This document shows positions 11,198 through 19,797 of a DNA stretch of 64,000 nucleotides, in pieces. Positions within the stretch are counted from its first letter, which is position 1, and the number at the start of each line of letters is the position of its first letter. Source of the stretch: Rossellomorea aquimaris. Lineage in GTDB: Bacteria; Bacillota; Bacilli; Bacillales; Bacillaceae_B. Location: assembly GCF_000935355.1 (NCBI RefSeq), contig NZ_JXZC01000003.1:124001-188000 (forward strand), written 5' to 3'. Both the position numbers and the translations under genes were made by a program. Below the pieces are notes generated by a model, which ran no database searches, was not told the origin of the DNA, and saw nothing but the letters and a program-made list of their open reading frames with translations.

Positions 11198-11227
11198 AAA
11201 GAGCTGTCTTGTGGCAGCTCTTTTTTG
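11198..11227 (+). terminator. Intrinsic terminator after MFS gene
   Basis: Stem AAAGAGCTG / CAGCTCTTT followed by a run of T. Confidence 0.8.
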
Positions 11228-11334
11228 TGCCTTGAAATAAAGGAACAGCACAATTTAGGGAGAATACTTATACTAAACAGAAGCATTCGATTTAGTTGTA
11301 TTGCAAGATAAAAGAAAAGAAAGGGGATAGGGAC

Positions 11335-11547
11335 ATGACCAATAACTTAACACCAGAAAGTGAACTGCCTAAAATCAGTAAGCCCGCGAACCGTGGGCTT
11401 CATCAAGCCGGATTTTACCGCCTCGAGCAGTTTACCAGCGTGTCGGAATCCGATATCCTGAAGATTCATGGAGTAGGACCGAAAGCAGTGCGTATTCTGA
11501 ATGAAAATCTGAAAGAAAAAGGGCTGTCTTTTGCAAAAAAACTCTAG
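11335..11547 (+). CDS. Small helix-hairpin-helix DNA-binding protein
   Basis: A 70-residue protein with one helix-hairpin-helix unit: ILKIHGVGPKAVRIL is the GVGPK hairpin that grips the DNA backbone, preceded by a helix (NRGLHQAGFYRLEQF). It resembles small Bacillus HhH proteins related in fold to the RNA polymerase alpha C-terminal domain. The start is ATG 11335 behind GGGGATAGGGAC. The cellular role is unknown. A GC-rich palindrome directly follows the stop. Confidence 0.75.
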   Translation: MTNNLTPESELPKISKPANRGLHQAGFYRLEQFTSVSESDILKIHGVGPKAVRILNENLKEKGLSFAKKL

Positions 11548-11606
11548 GTTCCATGGGGACCGGTACCTTGGCCCCGAAAAAAAGGTGGCCTGTCCCTACG
11601 GCTCTT
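11547..11606 (+). repeat. Dispersed palindrome family B, copy 1
   Basis: Contains CCATGGGGACCGGTACCTTGG and, after an A-run, GGCCTGTCCCTACGG. Related elements occur at 14971, 20594, 23301, about 25690 and 43351. Probably also acts as transcript end for the HhH gene. Confidence 0.55.
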
Positions 11607-11624
11607 AAGGAGGTATGATGTACC

Positions 11625-12515
11625 ATGCAAATAACCATTCAACCGCCTGTCAGCCTTGAACAGCTCTCCCGGTTTATTGAAAAGAAGAACAATCAATCAC
11701 AGCATCATATAGGGTACTGCGGGGAGAAGGCAAGTGAGATTCTTGACTCATTAGAGACGGATTTTTCCGATTTGGGCGCATCCAAGTCCTTCCTTGTTGC
11801 ATACCGGGATGAGCAAATGATTGGCGCACTGGGGTTTGATATCGACTTGGAAGATCAAAGTGCGGAAGCTTGGGGACCTTTCGTGGATGAAGAGGAAGAT
11901 TGGATCAACATAGCCAGTGAACTTATGAAAAGGCTGCTTTCTTCACTTGAAAAACGATTAGAGAGAATCTATTTTTTTATTAATGAAGAAAATGAACAAG
12001 CCAAGGAGTTCCTTTATGATATAAAAGCCGTAGAGAAGGGTGAACATCTCATTCTTAAAGTAAAGCGAGAGCATCATAATTTATTCGATTCTTGTGAAGT
12101 TGAACCTTTTTCCCTTCATTTCAAGGAGTCCTTTTCAGAGCTTCATCATTCCGCCTTTCCGGGCGCATATTACAGTGCTGACGACATTCTAGGTTTACTT
12201 TCCGATCAACACAATCAACTTCTCATTATGAAGGATGGAAGTCAGCAAATAAAAGGCTATTCCTATATCGAGGCGAATCCAGAGCACGGAGAAGGAGATA
12301 TTGAATTTATTGCGGTTTCCCCTTTGTACCGGAAACAGGGGATTGGGACACAACTAGTCAAAGCTTCTATCCAAAAGCTTTACCATCACGATGAAATTGC
12401 CGACATCACCCTTTGTGTCAGCAAGAAGAATCACCAGGCCATAAACCTGTATAGGGCTGCCGGTTTCGACGTTGTTCATGGGGTGGTCAGCTATGAGTGG
12501 ATGGCGAAGAGTTAG
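11625..12515 (+). CDS. Tandem GNAT N-acetyltransferase
   Basis: A 296-residue protein with two GNAT-fold halves. The C-terminal half (about 160-296) holds the acetyl-CoA site: IEFIAVSPLYRKQGIGTQLV matches motif A (R/Q-x-x-G-x-G/A), and NLYRAAGF is motif B. The N-terminal half looks like a degenerate GNAT (SFLVAYRDEQMIGALGF). AAGGAGG stands 11 bp before ATG 11625. The acceptor substrate is unknown; N-acetylation of a small amine, amino acid or antibiotic is possible. Confidence 0.8.
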   Translation: MQITIQPPVSLEQLSRFIEKKNNQSQHHIGYCGEKASEILDSLETDFSDLGASKSFLVAYRDEQMIGALGFDIDLEDQSAEAWGPFVDEEEDWINIASELMKRLLSSLEKRLERIYFFINEENEQAKEFLYDIKAVEKGEHLILKVKREHHNLFDSCEVEPFSLHFKESFSELHHSAFPGAYYSADDILGLLSDQHNQLLIMKDGSQQIKGYSYIEANPEHGEGDIEFIAVSPLYRKQGIGTQLVKASIQKLYHHDEIADITLCVSKKNHQAINLYRAAGFDVVHGVVSYEWMAKS

Positions 12516-12518
12516 AGA

Positions 12519-12558
12519 AGAGAGGTGAGTCAAGAAAGAGTGACTCACCTCTCTTTTT
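12519..12558 (+). terminator. Intrinsic terminator after GNAT gene
   Basis: A 14-bp perfect stem AGAGAGGTGAGTCA / TGACTCACCTCTCT followed by TTTT. Confidence 0.9.
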
Positions 12559-12693
12559 CATTGACTATCTATTGAATGGAGTGCGCATAGCTATCGTTTA
12601 TTTTCTTCACAGGTCCCACTTCTTTTTTCTAAAACTTCCCAAGTCAACCCTCAAATACATTTATTAACAATTCCGCCACAATAAAATGTCCAT

Positions 12694-12752
12694 TTTACAA
12701 ATAAAGTAAAACATCCTATACATAATGCAAAGGATACCTTACATTTAAGGTA
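12694..12752 (+). promoter_or_regulatory. Promoter and candidate operator of the XRE operon
   Basis: TTTACA (12694-12699), 17-bp spacer, TATACA (12717-12722). A palindrome TACCTT-N6-AAGGTA (12735-12752) lies just downstream of the expected start site and is a candidate autoregulatory operator for the XRE protein. Confidence 0.55.
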
Positions 12753-12781
12753 ATAAATCCATAAAAGGAGAAAAATGGTAG

Positions 12782-12994
12782 ATGCTAAATAATTCTGTTC
12801 GTGAATTGCGTGCCAGGTTCCGGTTTACCCAGCAGGATCTGGCTGACCGAATCGGCGTCACCAGACAGACGATCGGATTGATCGAAAAAGGGGATTATGC
12901 ACCATCCATCACGCTGGCTCTGAAGATTGCACACGCATTTAATGTTCCGGTTGAAGAGATATTTCGCTTGGAAGAGGAGAGAGGTTCATGTTAA
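12782..12994 (+). CDS. XRE/Cro-CI-type HTH regulator
   Basis: A 70-residue single-domain helix-turn-helix protein. FTQQDLADRIGVTRQTIGLIEKG covers the recognition helices, followed by YAPSITLALKIAHAF and VPVEEIF, characteristic of the small YozG/YvaO-like XRE branch. ATG 12782 has AAGGAG 11 bp upstream. Its stop overlaps the start of the downstream membrane gene, so the two are translationally coupled; it probably represses its own operon. Confidence 0.88.
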   Translation: MLNNSVRELRARFRFTQQDLADRIGVTRQTIGLIEKGDYAPSITLALKIAHAFNVPVEEIFRLEEERGSC

Positions 12995-13413
12995 AGAAGA
13001 TATTTCAGTCACCATTGTTCAATGCCGTTCTCATCATTGGCCTTGGGATCATCATGTTGGGAGATCATTATGCGGACCATATCCCGGATTGGCTCGTGGT
13101 GGATTCCATGGTGCTCGGGATTCCGATCCTCATCATGATGGCGATCATTCCAATATATAACAGACGGCATCCGGGAAATCGGATCAAACCGAGCGTGATC
13201 CCGATGGAGCTGCGGGAAGAAGATGAGGGGATGCAGTGGCTGACGTTCAAGGCGACGAGGAAAGTGTATATCTTCTTTGCCTTCGCGATTCCGATCGGCA
13301 TTGCGCTTACCGCTTATTTACACCACATTCCTTATTTTCCTATCATTTTACTAATCGGAATGGGTGTCGTTCAATACCTCATTTATTGGTTCCAGATGAA
13401 GCGATTCAGCTAA
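12988..13413 (+). CDS. Multi-pass membrane protein paired with XRE regulator
   Basis: A 141-residue protein with four hydrophobic segments (residues about 10-30, 37-55, 85-105 and 112-132) and a short charged loop containing MELREEDEGMQWLTFKATRK. It overlaps the XRE gene by 7 nt and precedes a CPBP protease gene by 12 nt. XRE plus small membrane protein pairs are common in Firmicutes (DUF2178/DUF3796-like). No function can be assigned; a signal-sensing or immunity role together with the protease is a guess. Confidence 0.7.
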   Translation: MLKKIFQSPLFNAVLIIGLGIIMLGDHYADHIPDWLVVDSMVLGIPILIMMAIIPIYNRRHPGNRIKPSVIPMELREEDEGMQWLTFKATRKVYIFFAFAIPIGIALTAYLHHIPYFPIILLIGMGVVQYLIYWFQMKRFS

Positions 13414-13425
13414 AGGGGGAAACAG

Positions 13426-14970
13426 ATGGATACTCAGTTGATCATCTCAATCATCATACTCATCACCCTGGCGGAAGTCGGTGCCGTCATCCTGTTTGTG
13501 AAATACAGAAGGGGGGACATGGACATCAACCCGTTCATGACCATCCTGAAAAAAGAGTGGATCATTCTTTTCTATGCCTTTTTCAGATGGAAGAGGAAGA
13601 ATGGCAATGACAAAGGAATCCAGAGCTATTATTATCACAAAGGATCGAATTATTTCTGGCTGTTCATCGCGCTCCTTCATGAGCAGGTGATCGAAGGGAT
13701 TGTCTTTCACATCTATTTAAAAGAAATCGATCCACTCAGGGCCAATATCCTGGTAGTGCTCCATGTGTACAGCATCCTCTACATGCTGGGAGATTATAAC
13801 CTAGTCAGAAACTCGCCAATCCGGATAAAAGGAAACAAAGTCGTCATGAACGTCGGGGTGAGAAGATCATTGACCTTTCATATCAGGGATGTCGCAGTCA
13901 TTCAACCGGCAAGGACGCAGTATAGCAAGGGCGGTGGCATCATCCATGAAAAAAATGCCTACCATGTCAGCATGCTTCCAAGGGTGTTCACCCGGGTATT
14001 CGGCATGATGGATGAATTGAAGTATGAAATCATCTTCAAGGAGCCCATTTATGCACGAGGCTATTTTGGCCAGAAAAAAGAAGTGAAGAAAGCTCTGCTA
14101 TCGATGGACGATCCGGAGCCATTCATCATGGATCTTCAGGAAAAAGTGGAGTGCTATGATGAAAGTGAAGAAACGGAAGAACACCGGTTGGTCGCTGCCG
14201 CTCATGAAGGGAAAAGACCGAGTCTCATCAACTGGAAGGTCTATATCACGCTTCTCATCTTGAATATAGTGGGAGCTTTGGCCATCGCCCCTTATGCCAT
14301 CGCACGTGAGAACCTTCATGAAGTCATGGGACTGAGCAAGCTGTCCTTCACCCTGTTCTACGTCATCCAAGTGCTATTGGAAGCCGGAATCCTGTTATTC
14401 ATCGCTTTATGGCTCGCAAAGAAGGTGAAGCTCAAGGCCCCGATCATCGAAGCCTTTTTCAACAAGAACCAATCGCTTCATTCTTTTAGAAAGCCCGTCA
14501 TTAAATCCGCCCTCTACGGTGTACTCGCAGGTGTGGCCATCAGCATCTTCAGCCTGATTGTATCGAAGCCGCTCGGAGTGGATAATTCCTCACTAAATGA
14601 ACCCGCATGGTGGCTCGGGACATTGGGGTCATTCGGTGCAGCCGTGAATGAAGAGTCGATTTTCCGTCTCTTCCTGGTCACGGGGCTGATTTGGCTTCAG
14701 ATGAAGGTATTCAAAGGAACGGCGACCAAAGCGAAGAAATGGACGGCCATCTTCATGGCCTCCCTCGTCTTCGGGATCATGCATTATGGCGTGGCGGCCT
14801 CGAATTTTGAGATGACACTGGCCCTATTCCTCAGCATGCTGGTCATTAATGGGATAGGTGGCCTCGTGTTCGGCGCACTCTTCGTCTTCATGGGACTTGA
14901 ATTTGCCATGATCGCTCATTTTACAGCGGATATCGTGCTGCATGTGGTGGGGCCGCGGGTGGTGGAGTGA
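13426..14970 (+). CDS. CPBP-family intramembrane glutamic endopeptidase
   Basis: A 514-residue membrane protein with an N-terminal TM, a large soluble middle region (about 55-260) and a C-terminal CPBP (Abi/Rce1-like) core. The three motifs are visible: NEESIFR (catalytic Glu pair and Arg), FGIMHYG (His) and AHFTAD (His/Asp). Family members are CAAX proteases or bacteriocin self-immunity proteins. The long N-terminal part, with many basic and aromatic residues, is unusual compared with the 200-300-residue members. It is the third gene of the XRE operon; AAAGGGGG precedes ATG 13426. Confidence 0.82.
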   Translation: MDTQLIISIIILITLAEVGAVILFVKYRRGDMDINPFMTILKKEWIILFYAFFRWKRKNGNDKGIQSYYYHKGSNYFWLFIALLHEQVIEGIVFHIYLKEIDPLRANILVVLHVYSILYMLGDYNLVRNSPIRIKGNKVVMNVGVRRSLTFHIRDVAVIQPARTQYSKGGGIIHEKNAYHVSMLPRVFTRVFGMMDELKYEIIFKEPIYARGYFGQKKEVKKALLSMDDPEPFIMDLQEKVECYDESEETEEHRLVAAAHEGKRPSLINWKVYITLLILNIVGALAIAPYAIARENLHEVMGLSKLSFTLFYVIQVLLEAGILLFIALWLAKKVKLKAPIIEAFFNKNQSLHSFRKPVIKSALYGVLAGVAISIFSLIVSKPLGVDNSSLNEPAWWLGTLGSFGAAVNEESIFRLFLVTGLIWLQMKVFKGTATKAKKWTAIFMASLVFGIMHYGVAASNFEMTLALFLSMLVINGIGGLVFGALFVFMGLEFAMIAHFTADIVLHVVGPRVVE

Positions 14971-14994
14971 GCCATGGGGACAGGTCCCTTGGCC
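14971..14994. repeat. Dispersed palindrome family B, copy 2
   Basis: Imperfect palindrome around GCCATGGGGACAGGTCCCTTGGC, starting right behind the protease stop. Confidence 0.6.
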
Positions 14995-15003
14995 CCATTT
15001 TGA

Positions 15004-15055
15004 TGCCAGCCCCGGTGCGTTAGTGTATAACGCACCGGGGCTGGCACTTTTTTTA
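15004..15055. terminator. Strong intrinsic terminator
   Basis: A 19-bp perfect GC-rich stem TGCCAGCCCCGGTGCGTTA / its complement (15028-15046), 5-nt loop, followed by a run of seven or more T. Confidence 0.93.
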
Positions 15056-15215
15056 TAAAAATCAAGTGTTACTTAAAACAGTTAGTGGTAAAAGTACAAT
15101 GATCGTATACCCTGATGCGTTTTTCCTCAATTAAAACAACATGCAAAAATTCTGCATAAATAGTGGGTAACAATAAAATATAGCAGATCTTTATCACAGA
15201 AAAGGAGATGATTAC

Positions 15216-16397
15216 TTGTTAGAATTGATTGGCGAATCTGCGAAGACCTCACTGGGTTATTTCTGGAAATCCGGTTGGGCATTCGTACTCGGATACTTGA
15301 TCAGTTCCATGATCCAGGCCTTTGTGCAGAAGGATAAAATGGTGAAGTATATGGGGAATCCAAGCTTGAAGTCTGTTGGGTTATCCACACTCTTCGGGGC
15401 GATCAGTTCCTCCTGTTCCTTTGCGGCACTGGCAGCAGGAAGGAATCTTTTCAAAAAAGGGGCTCATTTTATTCCTACCCTGGCCTTTTTATTTGCTTCT
15501 ACCAATCTTGTGATTGAATTAGGCATTCTAATTTATATTTTTCTAGGCTGGCAGTTCGTGGTTGCTGAAATGATCGGGGGTATCGTCCTGATCTTCATTA
15601 CTTGGATTCTTGTGAAAATCACTTATCCTAAGAAGCTGGTGGAGGAAGCGAAGGATCATGTGGAGGACGAAGAGGAAGGCGAAGAGCAATTCAATTGGAA
15701 GGACAAAATCAAAACCAAAGAGGGCTGGTATCAGGTAGGACATGAGTTTGTGATGAATTGGCAAATGGTGTGGAAGGAGATTACCATCGGGTTTACCATT
15801 GCGGGAATCATGGCCACATTCATATCTGAAGATACGTGGAAAATGTTCTTCCTTGCCGGTCAACCGGACTCATTTTGGAAGGTGCTGGAGAATGCATTGA
15901 TCGGTCCGATTGTTGCCATGCTTACCTTCATCGGATCCATGGGGAACATTCCCATTGCCACAATCCTTGCTTCGAGCGGAGTGGCCTTTGCCGGGATCAT
16001 GGCCTTCATTTATTCTGATCTAGTCGTACCACCGATTGTGGCGGTTCACAAAAAGTATTATGGATTGAAAACGGCATTATACATTGCAGGGATCTTCTAT
16101 CTATCCATCATCCTGACAGCGATGGGAATGCATTATGCGTTTACGGCTATCGGGTTGATCCCGGAGAAGGCAAAACAAGTGATGAATGAATCACCCTTTC
16201 AAATCGATTATACCTTTTGGTTAAACATCGTATTTGCCATCGTTGCAATGCTATCCATCTATCTCAATAGACTGTTTATGAAGTCCGGTCATCACCATTC
16301 CATGATGAATATGGAAGGCGACTCGAAAGTGAAGACGATCGTTACGTATGTATGTATTGTTTATCTAGTGGTTGGAATGGTTGTGCATTTTGTATGA
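15216..16397 (+). CDS. Predicted permease, DUF318/ArsP-like (UPF0718)
   Basis: A 393-residue membrane protein with about ten TM segments in two blocks around an acidic hydrophilic loop (residues about 148-170, VEDEEEGEEQ). GAISSSCSFAALAAGRNL resembles the conserved pore-lining motif of the PF03773 permease family, and the second half contains a related glycine-rich block (GPIVAMLTFIGSMGNIP). Some relatives export organoarsenicals or other thiol-reactive compounds. The start is TTG 15216 behind AAAGGAGATG; the nearby ATG runs into a stop. The His-rich C-terminus (GHHHSMM) may bind metal. The substrate is not determinable. Confidence 0.72.
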   Translation: MLELIGESAKTSLGYFWKSGWAFVLGYLISSMIQAFVQKDKMVKYMGNPSLKSVGLSTLFGAISSSCSFAALAAGRNLFKKGAHFIPTLAFLFASTNLVIELGILIYIFLGWQFVVAEMIGGIVLIFITWILVKITYPKKLVEEAKDHVEDEEEGEEQFNWKDKIKTKEGWYQVGHEFVMNWQMVWKEITIGFTIAGIMATFISEDTWKMFFLAGQPDSFWKVLENALIGPIVAMLTFIGSMGNIPIATILASSGVAFAGIMAFIYSDLVVPPIVAVHKKYYGLKTALYIAGIFYLSIILTAMGMHYAFTAIGLIPEKAKQVMNESPFQIDYTFWLNIVFAIVAMLSIYLNRLFMKSGHHHSMMNMEGDSKVKTIVTYVCIVYLVVGMVVHFV

Positions 16398-16407
16398 TCC
16401 TTCAGTT

Positions 16408-16438
16408 AGGTTGCCCGTGACTTGCGGGCAGCCTTTTT
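16408..16438 (+). terminator. Intrinsic terminator after permease gene
   Basis: Stem AGGTTGCCCG / CGGGCAGCCT followed by TTTTT. Confidence 0.88.
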
Positions 16439-16588
16439 GTGTGCCGGGCATGTGCCGACAAGGGATTCATTCCCCCACGTCGAACTTAACGTAAGAGATC
16501 ATTTCTTTAACGTGTGCAAGATGTAGAAATGGAAGGTGAAACAGCCTGTCGTCTCATTTTCAAAGAAATCCATTGAGGAGGGAAGCGC

Positions 16589-17116
16589 ATGAACTTTGAA
16601 TTAAATGAAGCAATCGAGGTCTTGGAGAGAACTCCGAAGACCCTTGAATGTTTCCTTTCCGGTTTGTCAAAAGGATGGTTGGAGTGTGATGAAGGGGAGG
16701 GGACCTGGAATGCCACTGGAGTTGTGGAGCATTTAATCGAAGGGGAGAAACATAATTGGATACCAAGGTTGAAGATGATCTTTCAAGAGGGGGAAGGGGC
16801 GGTGTTCCCTGTTTTTGATCGTTTCTCCCATTTAGAAGAGGGTACTTCTAAAAGTCTTGAAGAGAAGATCCAGGAATTTGCTTCTCTCAGGGCTACGAAT
16901 GTGGAAGAGTTAAAGGAGTTAGTGGCCCATCACCGATACTCCCTTGATGCGACGGGTATGCATCCTGCATTCGGCAAGGTCAGTGCCCGGGAACTCATCT
17001 CCACTTGGGTGGTGCATGATCTGACCCATTTTTCTCAAATTGTAAGGGTGTTTTCCAATCGTTATATGGAGGATGTGGGTCCCTGGAAAGAATACTTAGG
17101 GGTATTGAATTCTTAA
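16589..17116 (+). CDS. DinB-superfamily protein
   Basis: A 175-residue four-helix-bundle protein. DinB_2 hallmarks are [16 protein letters not shown] with the first metal-binding His, and [14 protein letters not shown] with the paired C-terminal His residues; the family binds a divalent metal and includes thiol S-transferases such as BstA. GGAGGGA precedes ATG 16589. It is followed 34 bp later by a RidA gene and the two are probably co-transcribed. The substrate is unknown. Confidence 0.82.
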   Translation: MNFELNEAIEVLERTPKTLECFLSGLSKGWLECDEGEGTWNATGVVEHLIEGEKHNWIPRLKMIFQEGEGAVFPVFDRFSHLEEGTSKSLEEKIQEFASLRATNVEELKELVAHHRYSLDATGMHPAFGKVSARELISTWVVHDLTHFSQIVRVFSNRYMEDVGPWKEYLGVLNS

Positions 17117-17150
17117 ATATGAGAATTCGTCAAAACATGGAGGGAATAGC

Positions 17151-17585
17151 ATGAACAAAAAAATATCATTGATTCGGTCATCCCATTTAGCTGAAGTTGA
17201 TTATGCATACGCTGCAAGAGTGCCTGCGGACATGGATCTCCTGTTTTTAGCCGGAGCTTGTCCTCTTAACAAGGAAGGGGAAGTTCCTCACGCCAATGAT
17301 TACGATCTTCAAGCCAAACTGTGTGTCGAGAATATGAGGCTAGTACTGAAAGAGAGTGGGGCATCCTTGGAGGACGTCGTCTATACCCGGGTCCTTGTGG
17401 CTTCTCAAAATCAGTCCGATTTAGTGACGGCTTGGGATGCGATAAGAGAAGAGTTTGGGGATCATGACGTCCCAAGTACGTTATCAGGAGTGACTGTACT
17501 GGGATACACAAATCAATTGGTGGAAATCGAAGCCATTGCGGCAGTTGAAAAACGAGCAAATGGGGAAGAGCGGGAAGTCGATTGA
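17151..17585 (+). CDS. RidA/YjgF-family protein
   Basis: A 144-residue member of the Rid superfamily, which hydrolyses reactive enamine/imine intermediates. The fold signatures are DLLFLAGACPLNKEGEV near residue 25, the helix AKLCVENMRLVLKESGASLEDV and VPSTLSGVTVLGYTNQLVEIEAIA at the C-terminus. The canonical Arg that binds the substrate carboxylate (in the RidA IPxRxA stretch) is not obvious, because the sequence reads VPSTLSGV; it may belong to a Rid2-7 subgroup without imine deaminase activity. GGAGGGAA precedes the ATG. Confidence 0.82.
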   Translation: MNKKISLIRSSHLAEVDYAYAARVPADMDLLFLAGACPLNKEGEVPHANDYDLQAKLCVENMRLVLKESGASLEDVVYTRVLVASQNQSDLVTAWDAIREEFGDHDVPSTLSGVTVLGYTNQLVEIEAIAAVEKRANGEEREVD

Positions 17586-17613
17586 AATGCTCTATCAGGG
17601 AGCAGATCCAGCC

Positions 17614-17668
17614 AGGGACAGAGCCCCGTTACACGAAAATGGTAGTGTAACGGGGGCTGTCCCTTTTT
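17614..17668. terminator. Bidirectional terminator between RidA and MFS genes
   Basis: Near-perfect 20-bp stem AGGGACAGAGCCCCGTTACAC / GTGTAACGGGGGCTGTCCCT with trailing TTTT, between convergent genes. Confidence 0.9.
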
Positions 17669-17726
17669 GGGATTATACAAGGGTGGTTGTCATTCACAGG
17701 TACGTTCGTTATGAAACGCCTTTATT

Positions 17727-19025
17727 TCAGCCAGTTTTTTTGGAAGATACAAGAAACCAAATCATGGCTGGAATAAGGACAAGTGAAACCACTCCTCCCC
17801 CTATCGAAAGGGCCGGGTAACTGGAGAAAGCCACGATGACTCCTGACAGCACTCCACCGGCAGCACCGGATAAGGCGACGAAGACGTCGACCGTTCCCTG
17901 GGTTTTGGCCCGGGTGAAAGGGTCTGTCGAATCGACAAGAATGGCTGTGCCGCTGATCAATCCAAAGTTCCAGCCAAGTCCGAGAAGGGCGAGTGCAAGT
18001 GCAAGGAACAGGATGGAATCAGTCGGTGCCATCGCTGCAAGGATGCCGGCAGCAAGAAGCGTCAGGGCAGATGCAACAACCATGGGCATGCGCCCGACCT
18101 TATCAACAAGTACCCCGGTCACAAGTGAGGGAAGGTACATCGCACCGATGTGAATGCCGATGATCAGACCGATGGCCGTCAACCCATGTCCATGATGCCC
18201 CATGTGGACAGGAGTCATGGTCATGACCGCGACCATGACGATTTGTGTCAGGATCATCACGGTCGCACCCAGGTAAATGCCCCGTTTGTTCCTTTCGGAA
18301 GAAGTGATTACTTCAGTGGCAATGCCGTCATCCCTTGTTTTCTGTGGTGTCGAAAGAGCTCTCGCCACGAAATAGGGATCCGGGCGCATCAAGATAAAGA
18401 TGACGATCCCGGCCAGGGTGTAGGCAGCAGATGCCAGAATGAACGGTCCGCCTAGTGGTGGAATGCTGATTGATTCGGCAAAACGGCCCATCACATCAAC
18501 CAGATTAGGACCGGCGACTGCACCGAATGTAGTCGAGACCATGGCGAAACTGACCGCAGTGGCCCGTTGTGAAGGCTTCGCCAAGTCTGTCCCTGCATAG
18601 CGCGTCTGCAAGTTAGTCGCAGTACCCGCACCATAGATCAGGAGAGATAAGAACAGAAGGGCAATCGAATCGGATACAGCGGCAGCGACAGCACCCATTG
18701 CACCGATTCCCCCGATCAAGAAACCGACAGAAAGGCCGATCCGTCTTCCATAACGCTGGGACAGCCGTCCAACAAAGAGGGCAGCCCCGGCCGAACCCAG
18801 GGTGAAGAGGGCAACCGGTACGCCTGAGAAGCTGTCCGTCCCCAGCATGTCCTGAGCGAGAAGCGCCCCTACCGTTATGCCGGCAGCGAGCCCTGCGCCC
18901 CCAAAGATTTGAGCGATCATGATAATGATCAATGTTCGTTTATATAGAACCTGTTGGTGTTCGGAAGAGTCCTTACACCTTGTAATGGCTTCTTCATCAG
19001 GTGAAAAGCTAGCATTCGTCTTCAT
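17727..19025 (-). CDS. MFS transporter
   Basis: A 432-residue major facilitator with 12 predicted TM segments and a hydrophilic N-terminal extension of about 30 residues. Motif A is GRLSQRYGRRIGLSVGF; the second half has a weaker copy, GVLVDKVGRMPMVV. The sequence VHMGHHGHGLTAIGLIIGIHIGAMYLPSL in the second half is typical of a Bacillus YdgK/YfnC-like multidrug or hydrophobic-compound exporter group. It is transcribed alone, leftward, convergent with the RidA gene. Substrate unknown. Confidence 0.8.
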   Translation of the reverse strand: MKTNASFSPDEEAITRCKDSSEHQQVLYKRTLIIIMIAQIFGGAGLAAGITVGALLAQDMLGTDSFSGVPVALFTLGSAGAALFVGRLSQRYGRRIGLSVGFLIGGIGAMGAVAAAVSDSIALLFLSLLIYGAGTATNLQTRYAGTDLAKPSQRATAVSFAMVSTTFGAVAGPNLVDVMGRFAESISIPPLGGPFILASAAYTLAGIVIFILMRPDPYFVARALSTPQKTRDDGIATEVITSSERNKRGIYLGATVMILTQIVMVAVMTMTPVHMGHHGHGLTAIGLIIGIHIGAMYLPSLVTGVLVDKVGRMPMVVASALTLLAAGILAAMAPTDSILFLALALALLGLGWNFGLISGTAILVDSTDPFTRAKTQGTVDVFVALSGAAGGVLSGVIVAFSSYPALSIGGGVVSLVLIPAMIWFLVSSKKTG

Positions 19026-19206
19026 CCGTTATCCATCCTATTCAGGGAGTTTAGTAAAAGTCGTTCTAATGAATACTTGGTTCGTCTATCCATCTCTTAT
19101 TCTTCTAAAATCATATCCTTCATTATATACCTAATTGGGTATATAGGGAAGAGAGCGTAATCCGGCTTTGAACCGTGGTGAAGGGTCAGCGGTCCTAAAC
19201 TTGGAT

Positions 19207-19259
19207 AAGGTCCGTCCCTCACCGCGGTAAAGTTTTACCGTATTGAGGGACGGACCTTT
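19207..19259. terminator. Terminator behind the Lrp-type gene
   Basis: Long interrupted stem AAGGTCCGTCCCTC / GAGGGACGGACCTT enclosing a second stem GGTAAA / TTTACC. It lies just past the leftward Lrp-type stop; the GGGACGG motif links it to the dispersed palindromes of this genome. Confidence 0.75.
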
Positions 19260-19268
19260 GGCGGGTAG

Positions 19269-19682
19269 TTAACGTTTGTTGATGACAATGGATAGTTTGT
19301 AGTTTACATATTGCGTCAGTTGGGTGATGAAGTCATCCAGTTCATCGTGTGAGGGGAATTTGCATTCTAGGAGGTAGCAGCCTTCCCCGCTGATTTTATA
19401 GTTATGGATGACATATTCGGGAAACTCCTCAAGACAAGTGAGGTAAGGCTCATGATGAAGGCTTTTCGTATAAATATTGATATAGGCATGAACCGGGAAT
19501 CCAGTCTTTCGGTCATTCACTTTGATGGTGTACCCTTCGATGATTCCTTCTTCTTCCAGTTTCAATACTCTGGTTGATGCTGCCTGTCCTGTCAAATGAA
19601 CTTTGGCTCCCAGCTCTTTCATGGTGATCCGTCCGTTTTTGGACAGTTCTTCCAGAATCCTTTTATCCGTGGCATCCAACAT
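19269..19682 (-). CDS. Lrp/AsnC-family transcriptional regulator
   Basis: A 137-residue feast/famine regulator. LDATDKRILEELSKNGRITMKELGAKVHLTGQAASTRVLKLEEEGIIEGY is a standard AsnC winged helix; the C-terminal RAM ligand-binding domain follows from about residue 60. The start is ATG 19682, because AAAGGATGGG lies just upstream, rather than an in-frame GTG six codons earlier. It is divergent from the MBL-fold gene 115 bp away, which may be its target. The effector amino acid is unknown. Confidence 0.87.
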   Translation of the reverse strand: MLDATDKRILEELSKNGRITMKELGAKVHLTGQAASTRVLKLEEEGIIEGYTIKVNDRKTGFPVHAYINIYTKSLHHEPYLTCLEEFPEYVIHNYKISGEGCYLLECKFPSHDELDDFITQLTQYVNYKLSIVINKR

Positions 19683-19797
19683 CCCGACCCATCCTTTCAC
19701 TATTCAAGTGGAATCCGATAAACACTTGATTTCTTCTATGTATCGATCTTTCTCCCTATTTTATACTATAGGTGAAGTCATTAGAAGGAGGAAAACG

